64,000 nucleotides of DNA from assembly GCF_913776015.1 (NCBI RefSeq), contig NZ_CAJYMD010000041.1:1-64000 (forward strand). The letters run 5' to 3'. Each line of letters begins with the position of its first letter. Within the stretch, counting starts at the first letter, position 1. The position numbers and the translations under genes are program-made. Below are positions 47,162 to 61,219 of the stretch, one piece after another. The DNA comes from an uncultured Oxalicibacterium sp. Lineage in GTDB: Bacteria > Pseudomonadota > Gammaproteobacteria > Burkholderiales > Burkholderiaceae_D. The notes beneath the pieces are model-generated. The model saw only the letters and a program-made list of their open reading frames with translations. It did not search any database and had not been told where the DNA came from.

Positions 47162-47941
47162 TCAACTGAACATCAAGGCCGTCAGCAGGAAATCGAGTCC
47201 CAGCACCGCCAGCGACGCCATCACGACAGTGCGCGTGGTTGCTCGTGCCACACCTTCAGGCGTCGGCTGCGCTTGATATCCTTGGTACAAGGCGACAAAT
47301 GTCACGGCAAAGCCGAATACCACGCTCTTGATCACGCCGTTGACGATGTCATTCCAGAAATCGACGCCACCCTGCATTTGCGACCAGAACCCCCCTTCAT
47401 CGACACCAATCATCTGCACACCGACCAGATAGCCACCGATGATGCCGACCGCGCTGAAAACGGCGGCGAGGATCGGCATGGCAATGACGCCGGCCCAGAA
47501 ACGCGGAGCGAGTACACGCTTGAGCGGATTGACTGCCATCATTTCCATCGCCGCAAGCTGTTCGCCCGCCTTCATCAAACCGATCTCCGCAGTCAACGAC
47601 GTACCGGCACGTCCCGCAAACAGCAATGCCGTCACGACCGGGCCGAGCTCGCGCGTCAGCGACAGTGCGACAAGCAGACCCAGCGCCTGTTCGGAACCGT
47701 ATTTGTTCAGCGTGTAATAGCCTTGCAAACCCAATACGAAACCGACGAACAAGCCCGATACGCTGATCAGCACCAGCGAATAGTTGCCGATGAAATGTAC
47801 TTGGCTCGTGACAAGGCGTGGGCGGCGAAACGCGCTGCCGAATGCGAAAATCAACGCAAAGAAAGTGCGCGTGGCATAACCGACATTGGCGACCGTTTCG
47901 CGCACATTGCGGCCAAGCCCTTGCAATACGCCGGCAATCAT
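47162..47941 (-). CDS. mlaE: Lipid-transport permease MlaE
   Basis: The 259-residue protein has five or six hydrophobic helices and the MlaE signature FAGRAGTSLTAEIGLMKAGE, followed by QLAAMEMMAVNPLKRVLAPR. It is the membrane channel of the Mla ABC transporter. The start overlaps the mlaF stop by four bases, and mlaD follows after about 100 bases. Confidence 0.96.
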   Translation of the reverse strand: MIAGVLQGLGRNVRETVANVGYATRTFFALIFAFGSAFRRPRLVTSQVHFIGNYSLVLISVSGLFVGFVLGLQGYYTLNKYGSEQALGLLVALSLTRELGPVVTALLFAGRAGTSLTAEIGLMKAGEQLAAMEMMAVNPLKRVLAPRFWAGVIAMPILAAVFSAVGIIGGYLVGVQMIGVDEGGFWSQMQGGVDFWNDIVNGVIKSVVFGFAVTFVALYQGYQAQPTPEGVARATTRTVVMASLAVLGLDFLLTALMFS

Positions 47942-48741
47942 GGGCGGTCTCCCAACCCCAGATCATCCGCCAGCGAACGCCCTGGATAGTGAAACGGCAC
48001 CGGTCCATCCGGCTCGGCGTTAACGAATTGCTTCACGTACAGATCGCTGGAAACGCGCATTTCTTCCGGTGTGCCATGTGCCACGATTGCGCCTTTGGAC
48101 AGGAAATACACGTAATCGGCAATCGAAAACGATTCATGCACATCGTGCGACACCAAAATGGTCGTCGAACCCAGGGCATCGTTGAGACGACGAATCAGAT
48201 TGGCCGTCATGCCCATTGAAATCGGGTCCAGACCGGCAAACGGTTCGTCATACATGATCAGTTGCGGATCGAGCGCAATCGCACGTGCCAGCGCCACACG
48301 GCGCGCCATGCCGCCTGAAATTTCAGACGGTTTGAGTTGCGCGGCATTGCGCAGACCGACTGCATGCAGCTTCATCAAAACCAGATCGCGAATCAGCTCT
48401 TCCGGCAGATCGGTATGCTCGCGCAAAGGAAAGGCCACATTCTCGAACACCGACATGTCGGTGAACAAGGCGCCATGCTGGAACAGCATGCCCATCTTGC
48501 GCCGCAGGCGATACAAAGCCGTCGTGTCGTGCGCATCCACGCGCGCGCCATCGACCATCACCTCACCGGCTTGCGGCACCAACTGTCCGCCAATCAGGCG
48601 CAATACGGTGGTCTTGCCAGAACCGGAACCACCCATGACCGCCACGACTTTCCCACGCGGGAAAACCATGTCGAGCGCCGACAGGATCGGGCGATCGCCA
48701 TAGCTGAAGTGCAGGTTGCGGATTTCTACGAGGTTGCTCAC
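47938..48741 (-). CDS. mlaF: ATPase of the Mla transporter
   Basis: Read from GTG 48741 the protein has 267 residues: Walker A VMGGSGSGKTTVLRLIGGQL, signature SEISGGMARRVALARAIALD, Walker B LIMYDEPFAGLDPISMG and switch ILVSHDVHE. It hydrolyses ATP to drive phospholipid movement with MlaE. The GTG start gives the usual SNLVEIRNLHFSYGDRPIL beginning; an ATG at 48810 would add 23 residues of no family similarity. It is the first gene of the long mla-to-tat run. Confidence 0.94.
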   Translation of the reverse strand: MSNLVEIRNLHFSYGDRPILSALDMVFPRGKVVAVMGGSGSGKTTVLRLIGGQLVPQAGEVMVDGARVDAHDTTALYRLRRKMGMLFQHGALFTDMSVFENVAFPLREHTDLPEELIRDLVLMKLHAVGLRNAAQLKPSEISGGMARRVALARAIALDPQLIMYDEPFAGLDPISMGMTANLIRRLNDALGSTTILVSHDVHESFSIADYVYFLSKGAIVAHGTPEEMRVSSDLYVKQFVNAEPDGPVPFHYPGRSLADDLGLGDRP

Positions 48742-48970
48742 AGATGACTCGGAAAACGGAATGCCGATATTGTAGTGCAGATTACAGAATTGCTTTTCCT
48801 TCCGGCGCAAACTTCCCGTTTAGGGGCCAGCACCAAATCGCTACCCGGAACGTCCCACTGATCTTTATTTGCAACAATTTTGCAGAAATCACCCCAAGCC
48901 GAATCTCGCACCGTTGCAAAGGCTCTGCAGAATGCAGGATGATTGCCTCGACAAAACATAAAGATCAAGC

Positions 48971-49954
48971 ATGTCGCTCACATCCACACCCAATGTCCTC
49001 GCATCCGCCATCTCCGAAGCTCGGGATTCGACGGTTCACGAGCTGGATGCCCGGCTGATACGTTACTCACTCGACGCCGTGACGGACATGATCATATGGC
49101 TCGACCGCGATGGTCGCTATGTTTTCTGCAACAAGGCCGCCACCGAATTTCTTGGCTACACCAGCGAAGAGTTACGTCAGCTTCGCGTGTGTGATGTGGA
49201 TCCGAACTTCGATGAGACGCGCTGGCATGCGCACTGGAAAGAGCTTGAAGAGCAGGGATCGGTCAGGCTCGAGACCGTCAACACAACCAAGAACGGCCAG
49301 AATTTGCCGATTGAGGTCAATGCGACGTTTGTGTGCTTCGACGGCAAGCAATATAACTGTTCCATTGTCAGAAATATTACTGACCGCAAACGCGTCGAAA
49401 CCGAGCTGATTCAATTGAACCATCGGGTTTATCAGTTGAGCATTACGGATGCATTAACCGGCATTGCCAATCGCCGGCACTTCGACGACATTCTTGCAAG
49501 AGAATTTAAAAGCGCCACTCTTCTTCATGCACCGTTGTCACTTGTTCTCCTCGATATTGACCACTTCAAGGCATTCAATGACCATTACGGGCATCTGAGC
49601 GGCGATCATTGTCTGAGACGCGTGGCAGCCGCGATCGTTGCTGCGGTCAGACAACCCAACGATCTGACGGCACGATACGGCGGTGAAGAGTTCGTGTGTA
49701 TTCTTCCAGGCATGCAATTGGAGGGCGCTATTCTCATCGGCGAACGAATCCGGCAAGCCATCATGAATCTGGCGATCCCTCATGCCGCATCGCCGCAGCA
49801 GGTGGTCACCGCCAGCCTTGGAGTCGTATCCACCACGCCATCCATGCAATCCGCCACCGATATGCTGGCAGAAGTGGATCGACTGCTATATCAGGCTAAG
49901 CGAGAAGGTCGCAATCGTCTCTCTGCGCAGCCCACCACGTATTTCCCAAAATGA
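48971..49954 (+). CDS. PAS-domain diguanylate cyclase
   Basis: The 327-residue protein has a PAS domain at about 28-145 (YSLDAVTDMIIWLDRDGRYV, FLGYTSEELRQLRV) and a GGDEF domain at about 155-320 with the active GGEEF motif (TARYGGEEFVCIL) and DIDHFKAFNDHYGHLSGDH. It should make cyclic di-GMP in the cytoplasm; it has no membrane helices. The inhibitory I-site position, usually RxxD, reads QPND, so feedback inhibition may be weak. It is divergent from mlaF and convergent with gltD. Confidence 0.93.
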   Translation: MSLTSTPNVLASAISEARDSTVHELDARLIRYSLDAVTDMIIWLDRDGRYVFCNKAATEFLGYTSEELRQLRVCDVDPNFDETRWHAHWKELEEQGSVRLETVNTTKNGQNLPIEVNATFVCFDGKQYNCSIVRNITDRKRVETELIQLNHRVYQLSITDALTGIANRRHFDDILAREFKSATLLHAPLSLVLLDIDHFKAFNDHYGHLSGDHCLRRVAAAIVAAVRQPNDLTARYGGEEFVCILPGMQLEGAILIGERIRQAIMNLAIPHAASPQQVVTASLGVVSTTPSMQSATDMLAEVDRLLYQAKREGRNRLSAQPTTYFPK

Positions 49955-50104
49955 ATTTACGCGGCACCCCAACGCCCCCATGCGCGGCGCGCATTTCACG
50001 CCGTCATTTTTACAACTTCCAAATGAAAAGATCACCAGGGGGAGCGGCGCGCAGCTCCTTGCGCGCTAGCGCCGGGGACCGATCGTTTTGGTGCGACTGC
50101 ACAT

Positions 50105-50143
50105 AAAAAAAGCTGTCGCATCTCACGATACGACAGCTTTTTT
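50105..50143. terminator. Bidirectional terminator between the cyclase gene and gltD
   Basis: AAAAAAGCTGTCG pairs with CGACAGCTTTTTT (50106-50118 with 50131-50143), with a further ATC/GAT pairing near the loop after one mismatch. T runs on both strands suit both convergent genes. The surrounding 49955-50210 gap shows no other feature. Confidence 0.88.
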
Positions 50144-50210
50144 GAAAATGACTGGATTGCCAGTCACCCTGTTTATTGCCTCGTGTTTTCTCTGAAAACG
50201 TGGGCAGCAA

Positions 50211-51674
50211 TCAACGTGGCAGTACCGATTCACCCATCAGGAACGCGTCGACTTCACGCGCACATTGGCGTCCTTCACGAATCGCCCACACAACCAGCGA
50301 CTGACCGCGACGCATATCGCCCGCAGCGAAGACCTTGTCCACCGAAGTACGATAGCAACCTTCACCATCTGTCGTGGCCTTGGCGTTGCCGCGCTGATCC
50401 TTGTCTACACCGAAGGCATCGAGCACGCTCTGCACCGGCGAAACGAAGCCCATTGCCAGCAACACCAGATCGGCTTTCAGTTCGAATTCCGAATTCGGCA
50501 CTTCGACCATCTTGCCGTCTTTCCACTCGACACGTGCGGCGATCAGCTTCTCGACCTTGCCGTTCTTGCCTTCAAGGCGCTTGGTGGCGACCGCCCAATC
50601 GCGCTCGCAACCTTCTTCATGCGAAGTCGATGTGCGCAGCTTGGTGGGCCAGTAAGGCCAGACCAGCGGCTTGTTTTCTTCTTCCGGCGGCTGCGGCAGC
50701 AATTCGAATTGCGTGACCGACGCCGCACCATGACGGTTCGACGTACCGACACAATCCGAACCGGTATCGCCGCCACCGATCACGATGACGTGCTTGCCGG
50801 TTGCAATGATCTGGTCTTTCAGCTTGTCGCCGGCATTGACCTTGTTCTGCAGCGGCAGGAACTCCATGGCGTAATGCACGCCCTTCAACTCACGGCCGGG
50901 CACCGGCAGATCGCGTGGCTGCTCGGCACCGCCGGTGATGATGACGGCGTCGAAATCCTTCTTCAATTGATCAGGATGAATAGTTTCCTTGGACCAATTG
51001 ATGATGTCGGCAGGGAAGTCCTTGCCGATGAACACGCCCGTGCGGAAGGTTACGCCTTCGGCTTCCATCTGCTTGACGCGCAGATCGATGTGCGATTTTT
51101 CCATCTTGAAGTCAGGGATGCCGTAGCGCAGCAAACCACCGATACGATCGTTCTTTTCGAACACGGTCACATCGTGCCCGACACGCGCCAGTTGCTGTGC
51201 TGCCGCCATGCCTGCAGGGCCACCACCGACAACAGCGATCTTCTTGCCGGTTTTGACAGCAGGCACCTGTGGCACGACCCAGCCGTTTTCCCAGCCCTTG
51301 TCGATGATGAAGTGCTCGATCGACTTGATGCCGACCGGGTCTTCATTGATACCGAGCGTGCATGCCGCTTCGCATGGTGCCGGGCAGATGCGACCGGTGA
51401 ACTCGGGGAAGTTGTTGGTCGAATGCAGGGTGTCGAGCGCCTGCTTGTAGTTGCCTGTGTAAACCAGATCGTTCCAGTCAGGAATGATGTTGTTGACGGG
51501 GCAACCGTTGTTGCAGAACGGAATACCGCAATCCATGCAACGCGCGCCCTGTACCTTGGCATCTGCGTCGCTCAGGTGAACCGTGAATTCCTTGTAGTGC
51601 TTGAGGCGTTTCTGGGGTTCCTCGCTTGCTTCCTTCAAGCGCTGGTATTCCATAAAGCCGGTAATTTTTCCCAT
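50211..51674 (-). CDS. gltD: Glutamate synthase small subunit
   Basis: The 487-residue protein has the N-terminal iron-sulfur Cys pattern [19 protein letters not shown], an FAD-binding [19 protein letters not shown] and an NADPH-binding [20 protein letters not shown]. It passes electrons from NADPH to the GltB subunit in the cytoplasm. It follows gltB after 87 bases on the same strand. Length is normal. Confidence 0.97.
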   Translation of the reverse strand: MGKITGFMEYQRLKEASEEPQKRLKHYKEFTVHLSDADAKVQGARCMDCGIPFCNNGCPVNNIIPDWNDLVYTGNYKQALDTLHSTNNFPEFTGRICPAPCEAACTLGINEDPVGIKSIEHFIIDKGWENGWVVPQVPAVKTGKKIAVVGGGPAGMAAAQQLARVGHDVTVFEKNDRIGGLLRYGIPDFKMEKSHIDLRVKQMEAEGVTFRTGVFIGKDFPADIINWSKETIHPDQLKKDFDAVIITGGAEQPRDLPVPGRELKGVHYAMEFLPLQNKVNAGDKLKDQIIATGKHVIVIGGGDTGSDCVGTSNRHGAASVTQFELLPQPPEEENKPLVWPYWPTKLRTSTSHEEGCERDWAVATKRLEGKNGKVEKLIAARVEWKDGKMVEVPNSEFELKADLVLLAMGFVSPVQSVLDAFGVDKDQRGNAKATTDGEGCYRTSVDKVFAAGDMRRGQSLVVWAIREGRQCAREVDAFLMGESVLPR

Positions 51675-51761
51675 GTTTTTCTCGCTTCTAAACCGCTTCT
51701 AAACTTTGTCTGTCACCGCCTGGCTCAGCCGACGAGTGACAGACATCGATGTGTCGTTCGC

Positions 51762-56450
<4,689 letters not shown>

Positions 56451-56481
56451 AATACTTCTCCACTACTTTTCAAGAGCCTGA

Positions 56482-56510
56482 AGAATAGTGCAGCGTAAAC
56501 GCAAATTCAA
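56482..56510 (-). promoter_or_regulatory. Candidate sigma-70 promoter for gltB
   Basis: On the minus strand TTGAAT (complement of 56505-56510) and TATTCT (complement of 56482-56487) are separated by 17 bases and lie about 30 bases before the gltB ATG. The REP-like motif at 56522-56533 is only 12 bases upstream of the -35 box. Confidence 0.5.
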
Positions 56511-56521
56511 CTCGAATAAAA

Positions 56522-56584
56522 GGGGTCAGAGTCAAATTAAATAAGGGTCAATTTGGTGCAATTTTATTTGGGGACAGAGTTAAG
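56522..56584. repeat. Two REP-like motifs between the RAYT gene and gltB
   Basis: GGGGTCAGAGTC (56522-56533) and GGGGACAGAGTTAAG (56570-56584) are imperfect direct repeats 48 bases apart. Such GGGGTCAGAGT boxes often flank RAYT genes in betaproteobacteria (from memory). They sit just past the RAYT stop and upstream of the gltB promoter. Confidence 0.5.
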
Positions 56585-56652
56585 TCCAATAATGATGCGA
56601 GAAAACACGGAAGATGAAAACCATTCTCATCAAATGGCTTATCAACGTGCCA

Positions 56653-57357
56653 TTAAAGTGCCTTGACGAGCACATCTCTCGCCGGGCGGCCACGACGCGA
56701 TGGCTGAACCCGTCGCTTGGCCTGCTTTTCGAGACCATTCTTGAACTGATCCGACCCCAGCGCCCATCCTTTCAAGGTTGCCTCGCTAAGCATGCGCACT
56801 TCCTGCTCGTCCAGACCTTCTTCGATCAAACGTTTGTAGGCCGCCTCCCGCTCGAACGGTGTATTGCCTAGCGCCCAATACAGGGCATGGTCCGTCACCA
56901 AGGCATCGGATTTGATCCCCACATGATGTTGATAACTTGACCACGGATACTCCCCCGCATGCGCAACCAGCCCGGCTCGCACCGGATTCAGATCGATATA
57001 GCGACTGCATAGCATCAGGTAACGCTCGGCATCGAGGACAGCGGTACGATAGCGCCCCTGCCACAAGGTGCCGCTGCGGTGGTATTTCTGGTTGAAATGC
57101 GGCACATAATGGCGACCGATCCATTGCATCATGCGTGCCAGCCCGGTTTGATCGGCGGGCGTTACCAGCAGATGCAGATGGTTGGGCATCAGCACGTAGG
57201 CATGAATGGCGACCTGGAACCGCCGCGCAGCATCCCGCAGGCAGGCGAGGAAGAACAGATGATCTGCGGTGTCGTGAAAAATAACCTGCCGATCCACGCC
57301 ACGCTGGATGACGTGGTGCGGTTGATGGGGAACGACAAGTCGGGGAAGCCGGGCCAT
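56653..57357 (-). CDS. REP-associated tyrosine transposase (RAYT)
   Basis: The 234-residue protein has the Y1/HUH transposase layout: the metal-binding HUH motif His60-Leu-His62 in YVLMPNHLHLLV and a candidate catalytic Tyr120 in CSRYIDLNPVRAGL. The C-terminus is basic (KRRVQPSRRGRPARDVLVKA), suited to binding DNA. RAYTs are single-copy, domesticated IS200/IS605 relatives that act on REP hairpins. No IS ends flank it. It lies between the HDOD gene (which has its own terminator) and gltB on the same strand. Confidence 0.92.
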   Translation of the reverse strand: MARLPRLVVPHQPHHVIQRGVDRQVIFHDTADHLFFLACLRDAARRFQVAIHAYVLMPNHLHLLVTPADQTGLARMMQWIGRHYVPHFNQKYHRSGTLWQGRYRTAVLDAERYLMLCSRYIDLNPVRAGLVAHAGEYPWSSYQHHVGIKSDALVTDHALYWALGNTPFEREAAYKRLIEEGLDEQEVRMLSEATLKGWALGSDQFKNGLEKQAKRRVQPSRRGRPARDVLVKAL

Positions 57358-57372
57358 GGCACGCTAAAGAAA

Positions 57373-57405
57373 AACCGGAGTGGCCTCATGATAGCGACTC
57401 CGGTT
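57373..57405 (-). terminator. Terminator of the GGDEF/EAL-HDOD unit
   Basis: AACCGGAGT (57373-57381) pairs with ACTCCGGTT (57397-57405); on the minus strand a T-rich run (TTTTTCTTT) follows. It lies 23 bases after the HDOD stop and separates that operon from the RAYT gene, whose start is 16 bases further on. Confidence 0.85.
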
Positions 57406-57427
57406 GGTTTGCACAAAACGCGTGCAA

Positions 57428-58921
57428 TTAATGCATGGCACGCGCCCAGGTCGGATCCATATGGCAGCGATGTTCGATTGCCTTGACGATGATGGCGCGC
57501 AGATCGTCGAGCAATGCCACTTCATTCGGCGCGATCTTCGATAGCGGCAACGAGGCATCCCAATCGCCGTAGATGAAGCCGACCGGATGAAAATTCAACA
57601 TCAGCGGCAGAATCACGAAGCTGCGTGACAAACCCATTTCGTCGCGCCACCAGCGCGGCAACTTGCTGGCGAAGCCAGGCGCGTGCGCGTCTTCGACGAA
57701 AATCATCTTGTTATTGGCCAGCGCCGCATGAAATACATCCGGCTGGTAGGCATCGTTAAAGGCCAGACGCGGCAGCAATTCTTCGAGACACTCGCCGAAG
57801 CACATGCGCGCCATGTACTTGCTTTCTTCGTGATTGCGCAGAAATGCCACGGCGCGACTCAAGCCAAGTCCCTTGTAGACCGTTTCCAGCGCCACCGTCA
57901 TCAACTGACTGGTGCTGGCCGTAATCAGGTCACCACGCAAATCACTGACACCACGTTTGAGAATATTGACGGAATCGGCAGGCTTGCCCAACGGCAGTTG
58001 CATTTGCGTATCGGCTTCTTCGGCCTTTGGAGTTGGCGGCGTATCTTCCTTCGCCGTGCGATGGGCAGATTCGACCGCAGCCAGCAGCACATCAGCATCC
58101 AGCCCCAACATATCGGCATAACCGAGTGTCAGCCCCTCTATCGAAGCCGATGCATTCTCACACAACACGGTCGCACAACGCGTAGACATGGTCGAAACAG
58201 CCGCCAACCAATCCGCATGCGCGAGAGGCTCGTTATCGACATCGGTGACACGCGGCGGCAATTCCTTGAGGCTGGCCACGAGTTCGCTCGGCAGCCCCCA
58301 ACGGGCACCAATCAGCCGCCCAAGTTCATCGAGCGGCAAGCCCAACACCTGCTGTGCCGCGTCGTTTTCCGACATGCGATCATCGGTGGCAAGCTGCTGC
58401 ACGGTCGCCCAGTGCTCGGGAAGATAAAACGACACCATGAGCCGACCCAACGAATGCAGGATCGAGCACACCACGGCTTCTTCGGTATCTCGACGGGTCG
58501 AGGTCGAAGCAACCTGACGTGCAATTTGGCCGGCCAGCACAGCCTTTTCCATTTCATGCCGCGTGCTGGACGTACCCAGAGAAGCGACCGACAAGCCATC
58601 GATCAGCTTCAAACCCAATGCAAGATGGCCGATCGTTTCGGTCCCCAGCACGATCACGGCTTTGGAAACGGTATTGATGCTTTGCCCGAAGGCGGAATAC
58701 ATAGCGCTATTGGCCAGACGCAAAACGCGCTGGGTCAGCGTGGGGTCGGACAGCACAGTACGCGTCATGCTGAATTCGCGGTCGTCCTCGCCCTGCATGG
58801 CGCCGACGATGGCGCTGACGACTTTGGAAAATCCGGGCAAATCGCCGCGCTGCCGGACACGCGTCATCAGCAATTCGAGCGTCTTTTCGGCGTTGAGCGA
58901 TGGCGTTTCTTGCTTCGTCAT
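57428..58921 (-). CDS. HDOD-domain signalling protein
   Basis: The 497-residue protein has an HDOD domain in roughly residues 25-225 (GFSKVVSAIVGAMQGEDDRE, LRLANSAMYSAFGQSINTVS, KAVIVLGTETIGHLALGLKL) and a C-terminal region (about 320-480) that looks like a GAF domain. HDOD proteins resemble HD phosphodiesterases without the full catalytic set and often act in signalling or stress responses. It follows the GGDEF/EAL gene after 21 bases, so the two are an operon and it is probably tied to cyclic di-GMP control. The ligand of the GAF-like part is unknown. Confidence 0.88.
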   Translation of the reverse strand: MTKQETPSLNAEKTLELLMTRVRQRGDLPGFSKVVSAIVGAMQGEDDREFSMTRTVLSDPTLTQRVLRLANSAMYSAFGQSINTVSKAVIVLGTETIGHLALGLKLIDGLSVASLGTSSTRHEMEKAVLAGQIARQVASTSTRRDTEEAVVCSILHSLGRLMVSFYLPEHWATVQQLATDDRMSENDAAQQVLGLPLDELGRLIGARWGLPSELVASLKELPPRVTDVDNEPLAHADWLAAVSTMSTRCATVLCENASASIEGLTLGYADMLGLDADVLLAAVESAHRTAKEDTPPTPKAEEADTQMQLPLGKPADSVNILKRGVSDLRGDLITASTSQLMTVALETVYKGLGLSRAVAFLRNHEESKYMARMCFGECLEELLPRLAFNDAYQPDVFHAALANNKMIFVEDAHAPGFASKLPRWWRDEMGLSRSFVILPLMLNFHPVGFIYGDWDASLPLSKIAPNEVALLDDLRAIIVKAIEHRCHMDPTWARAMH

Positions 58922-58942
58922 GAATCTGTTCTGGTTGCCTGA

Positions 58943-60628
58943 TTAGTTTTGCAGCGCCGCCTCGGATTGCAACACGTCGATGACAGCGTTTGGCACCATC
59001 GGATGACCGGTATGGAAGCCCTGTATCAGCGAGCAACCTTGCATCGCCAAAAACTTCAACTGAAATTCGTTTTCCACACCTTCCGCCACGGTGGACAAAC
59101 CCAAGTGGCTGGCAAGGCTGAGCACAACGTTACAGATAGCAGCGTCCTTGACCGACTCCGGCAAATCCTTGATGAAGGTGCGATCGATCTTCAATGCCGC
59201 AATCGGGAAACGCTTCAGATAGACCAGCGACGAATAGCCGGTACCGAAATCATCAATCGCGATGCGCACGCCGCGGCTGGTGATTTTAGTCAAAAGTTGT
59301 TCGGCGTGCTCAGGGTCGGACATCAGGATGCCCTCGGTAATTTCGAGCAGCAACTGACTGCCGTCGAGCCCAGACAGCTTGAGCGCGTCATCGACCATGT
59401 CAATGAACTGATCGCTGCGGAACTGGCGCGGGCTGACGTTGACCGATACATATAGCGTACGACCGGCCGCTTCCTGAAACCGCTTGACTTGCACGCAGGC
59501 CACTTTCAGCGCCCATGCGCCCAGCAAATTGATGAGGCCATTATCTTCAGCCATCGGAATGAACTGATTGGGCGGCACCATGCCCATGTCAGGACGCATC
59601 CAGCGCATCAGGGCTTCGAAACCCATGATCTGGCGCGTGCGCGCATCAACGATCGGCTGGTAATGCAGCAGGAACTCGCCATTGCGTACCGCTTCGAACA
59701 TCGCCGCTTCCATCGACACATCATGTTCGAGACGATTGAAGACAATCTGGTTGTAAATGACGCAGCGCGCCTTGCCGGTTTCCTTGGCACGATAAAGCGC
59801 AGTATCGGCATGCGCCAGCAATTTGACGTCGGTATCGCCATGCACCGGGTAAACGGCCGCACCGATCGACGTACTCACGTAGAGGGTATTACCGTCGATT
59901 TCGAAGGGCAGTTGCATACTCGAAATCATGCGTCGCGCGATGGCGTTGATTTCAGCTTCTTCGATCACGCCAGGCAACACGACGACGAACTCATCGCCGC
60001 CAACGCGCGCCAAGGTATCGACGTCGCGCAACAACACGCGCAAACGATCGGCAGCAATACGCAATAGCGAATCGCCAACGCCATGACCGAGCGCATCGTT
60101 TACTTTTTTGAAGCCATCGAGATCGAGCTCGACCACGGTGAAACCGCTATCGCTGCGGCGCGCCTGGGCAATCGCCATGCGCAATCGATCGGTCAACAGG
60201 GAGCGATTCGGCAACCCCGTCAACTCATCATGGGTCGCCATATGGCGCAGACGTTCTTCGGTCGCATGCTGGGCCGACACATCACGGCCAGCCACCAGCA
60301 CTTCCGCATCCGGCTCGTCTACCGCGACCATTTCCAGCTCAAACCAAACGGCACCCGCTCTGGTCGAAAGTCGAACGCTGACACGCGTGATCTGCCGTGT
60401 TTGTACAGCCTGCATGAATGCCGCTTCGATGGCATGGCGATCGGACAGCCGTACCAGCTCGAACAAACTCATACCAGCCAAAGGTGTGCCCGGTGCCAGC
60501 ATGCTGGCGGCGCGCTTGCTGGCCTGAATGATTTCCCCTTGCAAACTCAAGCGAAAAGCCAATTCGCCAGCCAGCTCCATCAGGCTATGCAATCGCTTTT
60601 CCTCAAGGGGAGTTTTCTTAGAAAACAT
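58943..60628 (-). CDS. PAS-GGDEF-EAL cyclic di-GMP protein
   Basis: From ATG 60628 the protein has 561 residues: a PAS-like domain (about 10-125), a GGDEF domain (about 130-290) with an intact RVGGDEFVVVLPG, and an EAL domain (about 310-555) with GFEALMRWMRPDMG, NVSPRQFRSDQF, LLEITEGILM, DDFGTGYSSLVYLKRFP, KIDRTFIKDLP and TVAEGVENEFQLK. Both catalytic signatures look intact, so it could make or break cyclic di-GMP, with the PAS deciding which. No membrane segment is present. It is the first gene of an operon with the HDOD gene. A TTG four codons upstream is a less likely start. Confidence 0.95.
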   Translation of the reverse strand: MFSKKTPLEEKRLHSLMELAGELAFRLSLQGEIIQASKRAASMLAPGTPLAGMSLFELVRLSDRHAIEAAFMQAVQTRQITRVSVRLSTRAGAVWFELEMVAVDEPDAEVLVAGRDVSAQHATEERLRHMATHDELTGLPNRSLLTDRLRMAIAQARRSDSGFTVVELDLDGFKKVNDALGHGVGDSLLRIAADRLRVLLRDVDTLARVGGDEFVVVLPGVIEEAEINAIARRMISSMQLPFEIDGNTLYVSTSIGAAVYPVHGDTDVKLLAHADTALYRAKETGKARCVIYNQIVFNRLEHDVSMEAAMFEAVRNGEFLLHYQPIVDARTRQIMGFEALMRWMRPDMGMVPPNQFIPMAEDNGLINLLGAWALKVACVQVKRFQEAAGRTLYVSVNVSPRQFRSDQFIDMVDDALKLSGLDGSQLLLEITEGILMSDPEHAEQLLTKITSRGVRIAIDDFGTGYSSLVYLKRFPIAALKIDRTFIKDLPESVKDAAICNVVLSLASHLGLSTVAEGVENEFQLKFLAMQGCSLIQGFHTGHPMVPNAVIDVLQSEAALQN

Positions 60629-61219
60629 GGAACGGCTCAAAAAGAATAAACATGACTTTCAAGCCATCGAACAGTGCAAGCATTATCACCAGCCACTGAT
60701 CCGCAGCGAAGCCACCGACAGGGCACCAAATTGATAAATATTTTGCACAGAAATGTAAAATATTGCCAAATACAATTTCCAAATCTTAATCCACGCCAAG
60801 AGAAAAGAGTAGAAAAGTTTATGGAGGAAATTTTCCAGGTTATTGCTCGCAATCAAGTACACGAGAATGCATAGATGACAGGTTTTTCAACGCGACTCAC
60901 AACCCCTCAGTCATACCAGTCTATCGGCAGAAATACTGCTAACTACAATGCAAAGTGGTGAAACGGCAAACGACGATGACTACGCCTTGCAACGCCGTCA
61001 TTGAACACATATAGAGATCATCAAGATCGACAAGTGTCGGCACGATTCCTTGCCATGCGACCAATCGATCATCTGGTGCATTCCCTTTTCCCATATCCAC
61101 ATCGCCGATTTGACATGTCGACCCCACGCATGGGTCCGAATCGCTGTACGACGAACAAGAAATCGTGTGCCATTCTCACAACAGTTTGCCGCCACAAAAC
61201 CGGCACAGATAGAACACTC
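60629..61219. other. AT-rich intergenic stretch of 590 bases without a clear gene
   Basis: No convincing complete gene is present. It must contain the promoter of the GGDEF/EAL gene. A short open stretch ending at 60874 (VEKFMEEIFQVIARN, stop TAG) weakly recalls the start of NADP-glutamate dehydrogenases (F-x-x-x-V-x-ARNP), possibly a gene remnant; the match is too short to trust. Another frame (61001-61339) runs antisense into the VOC gene and is not supported. Confidence 0.5.
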
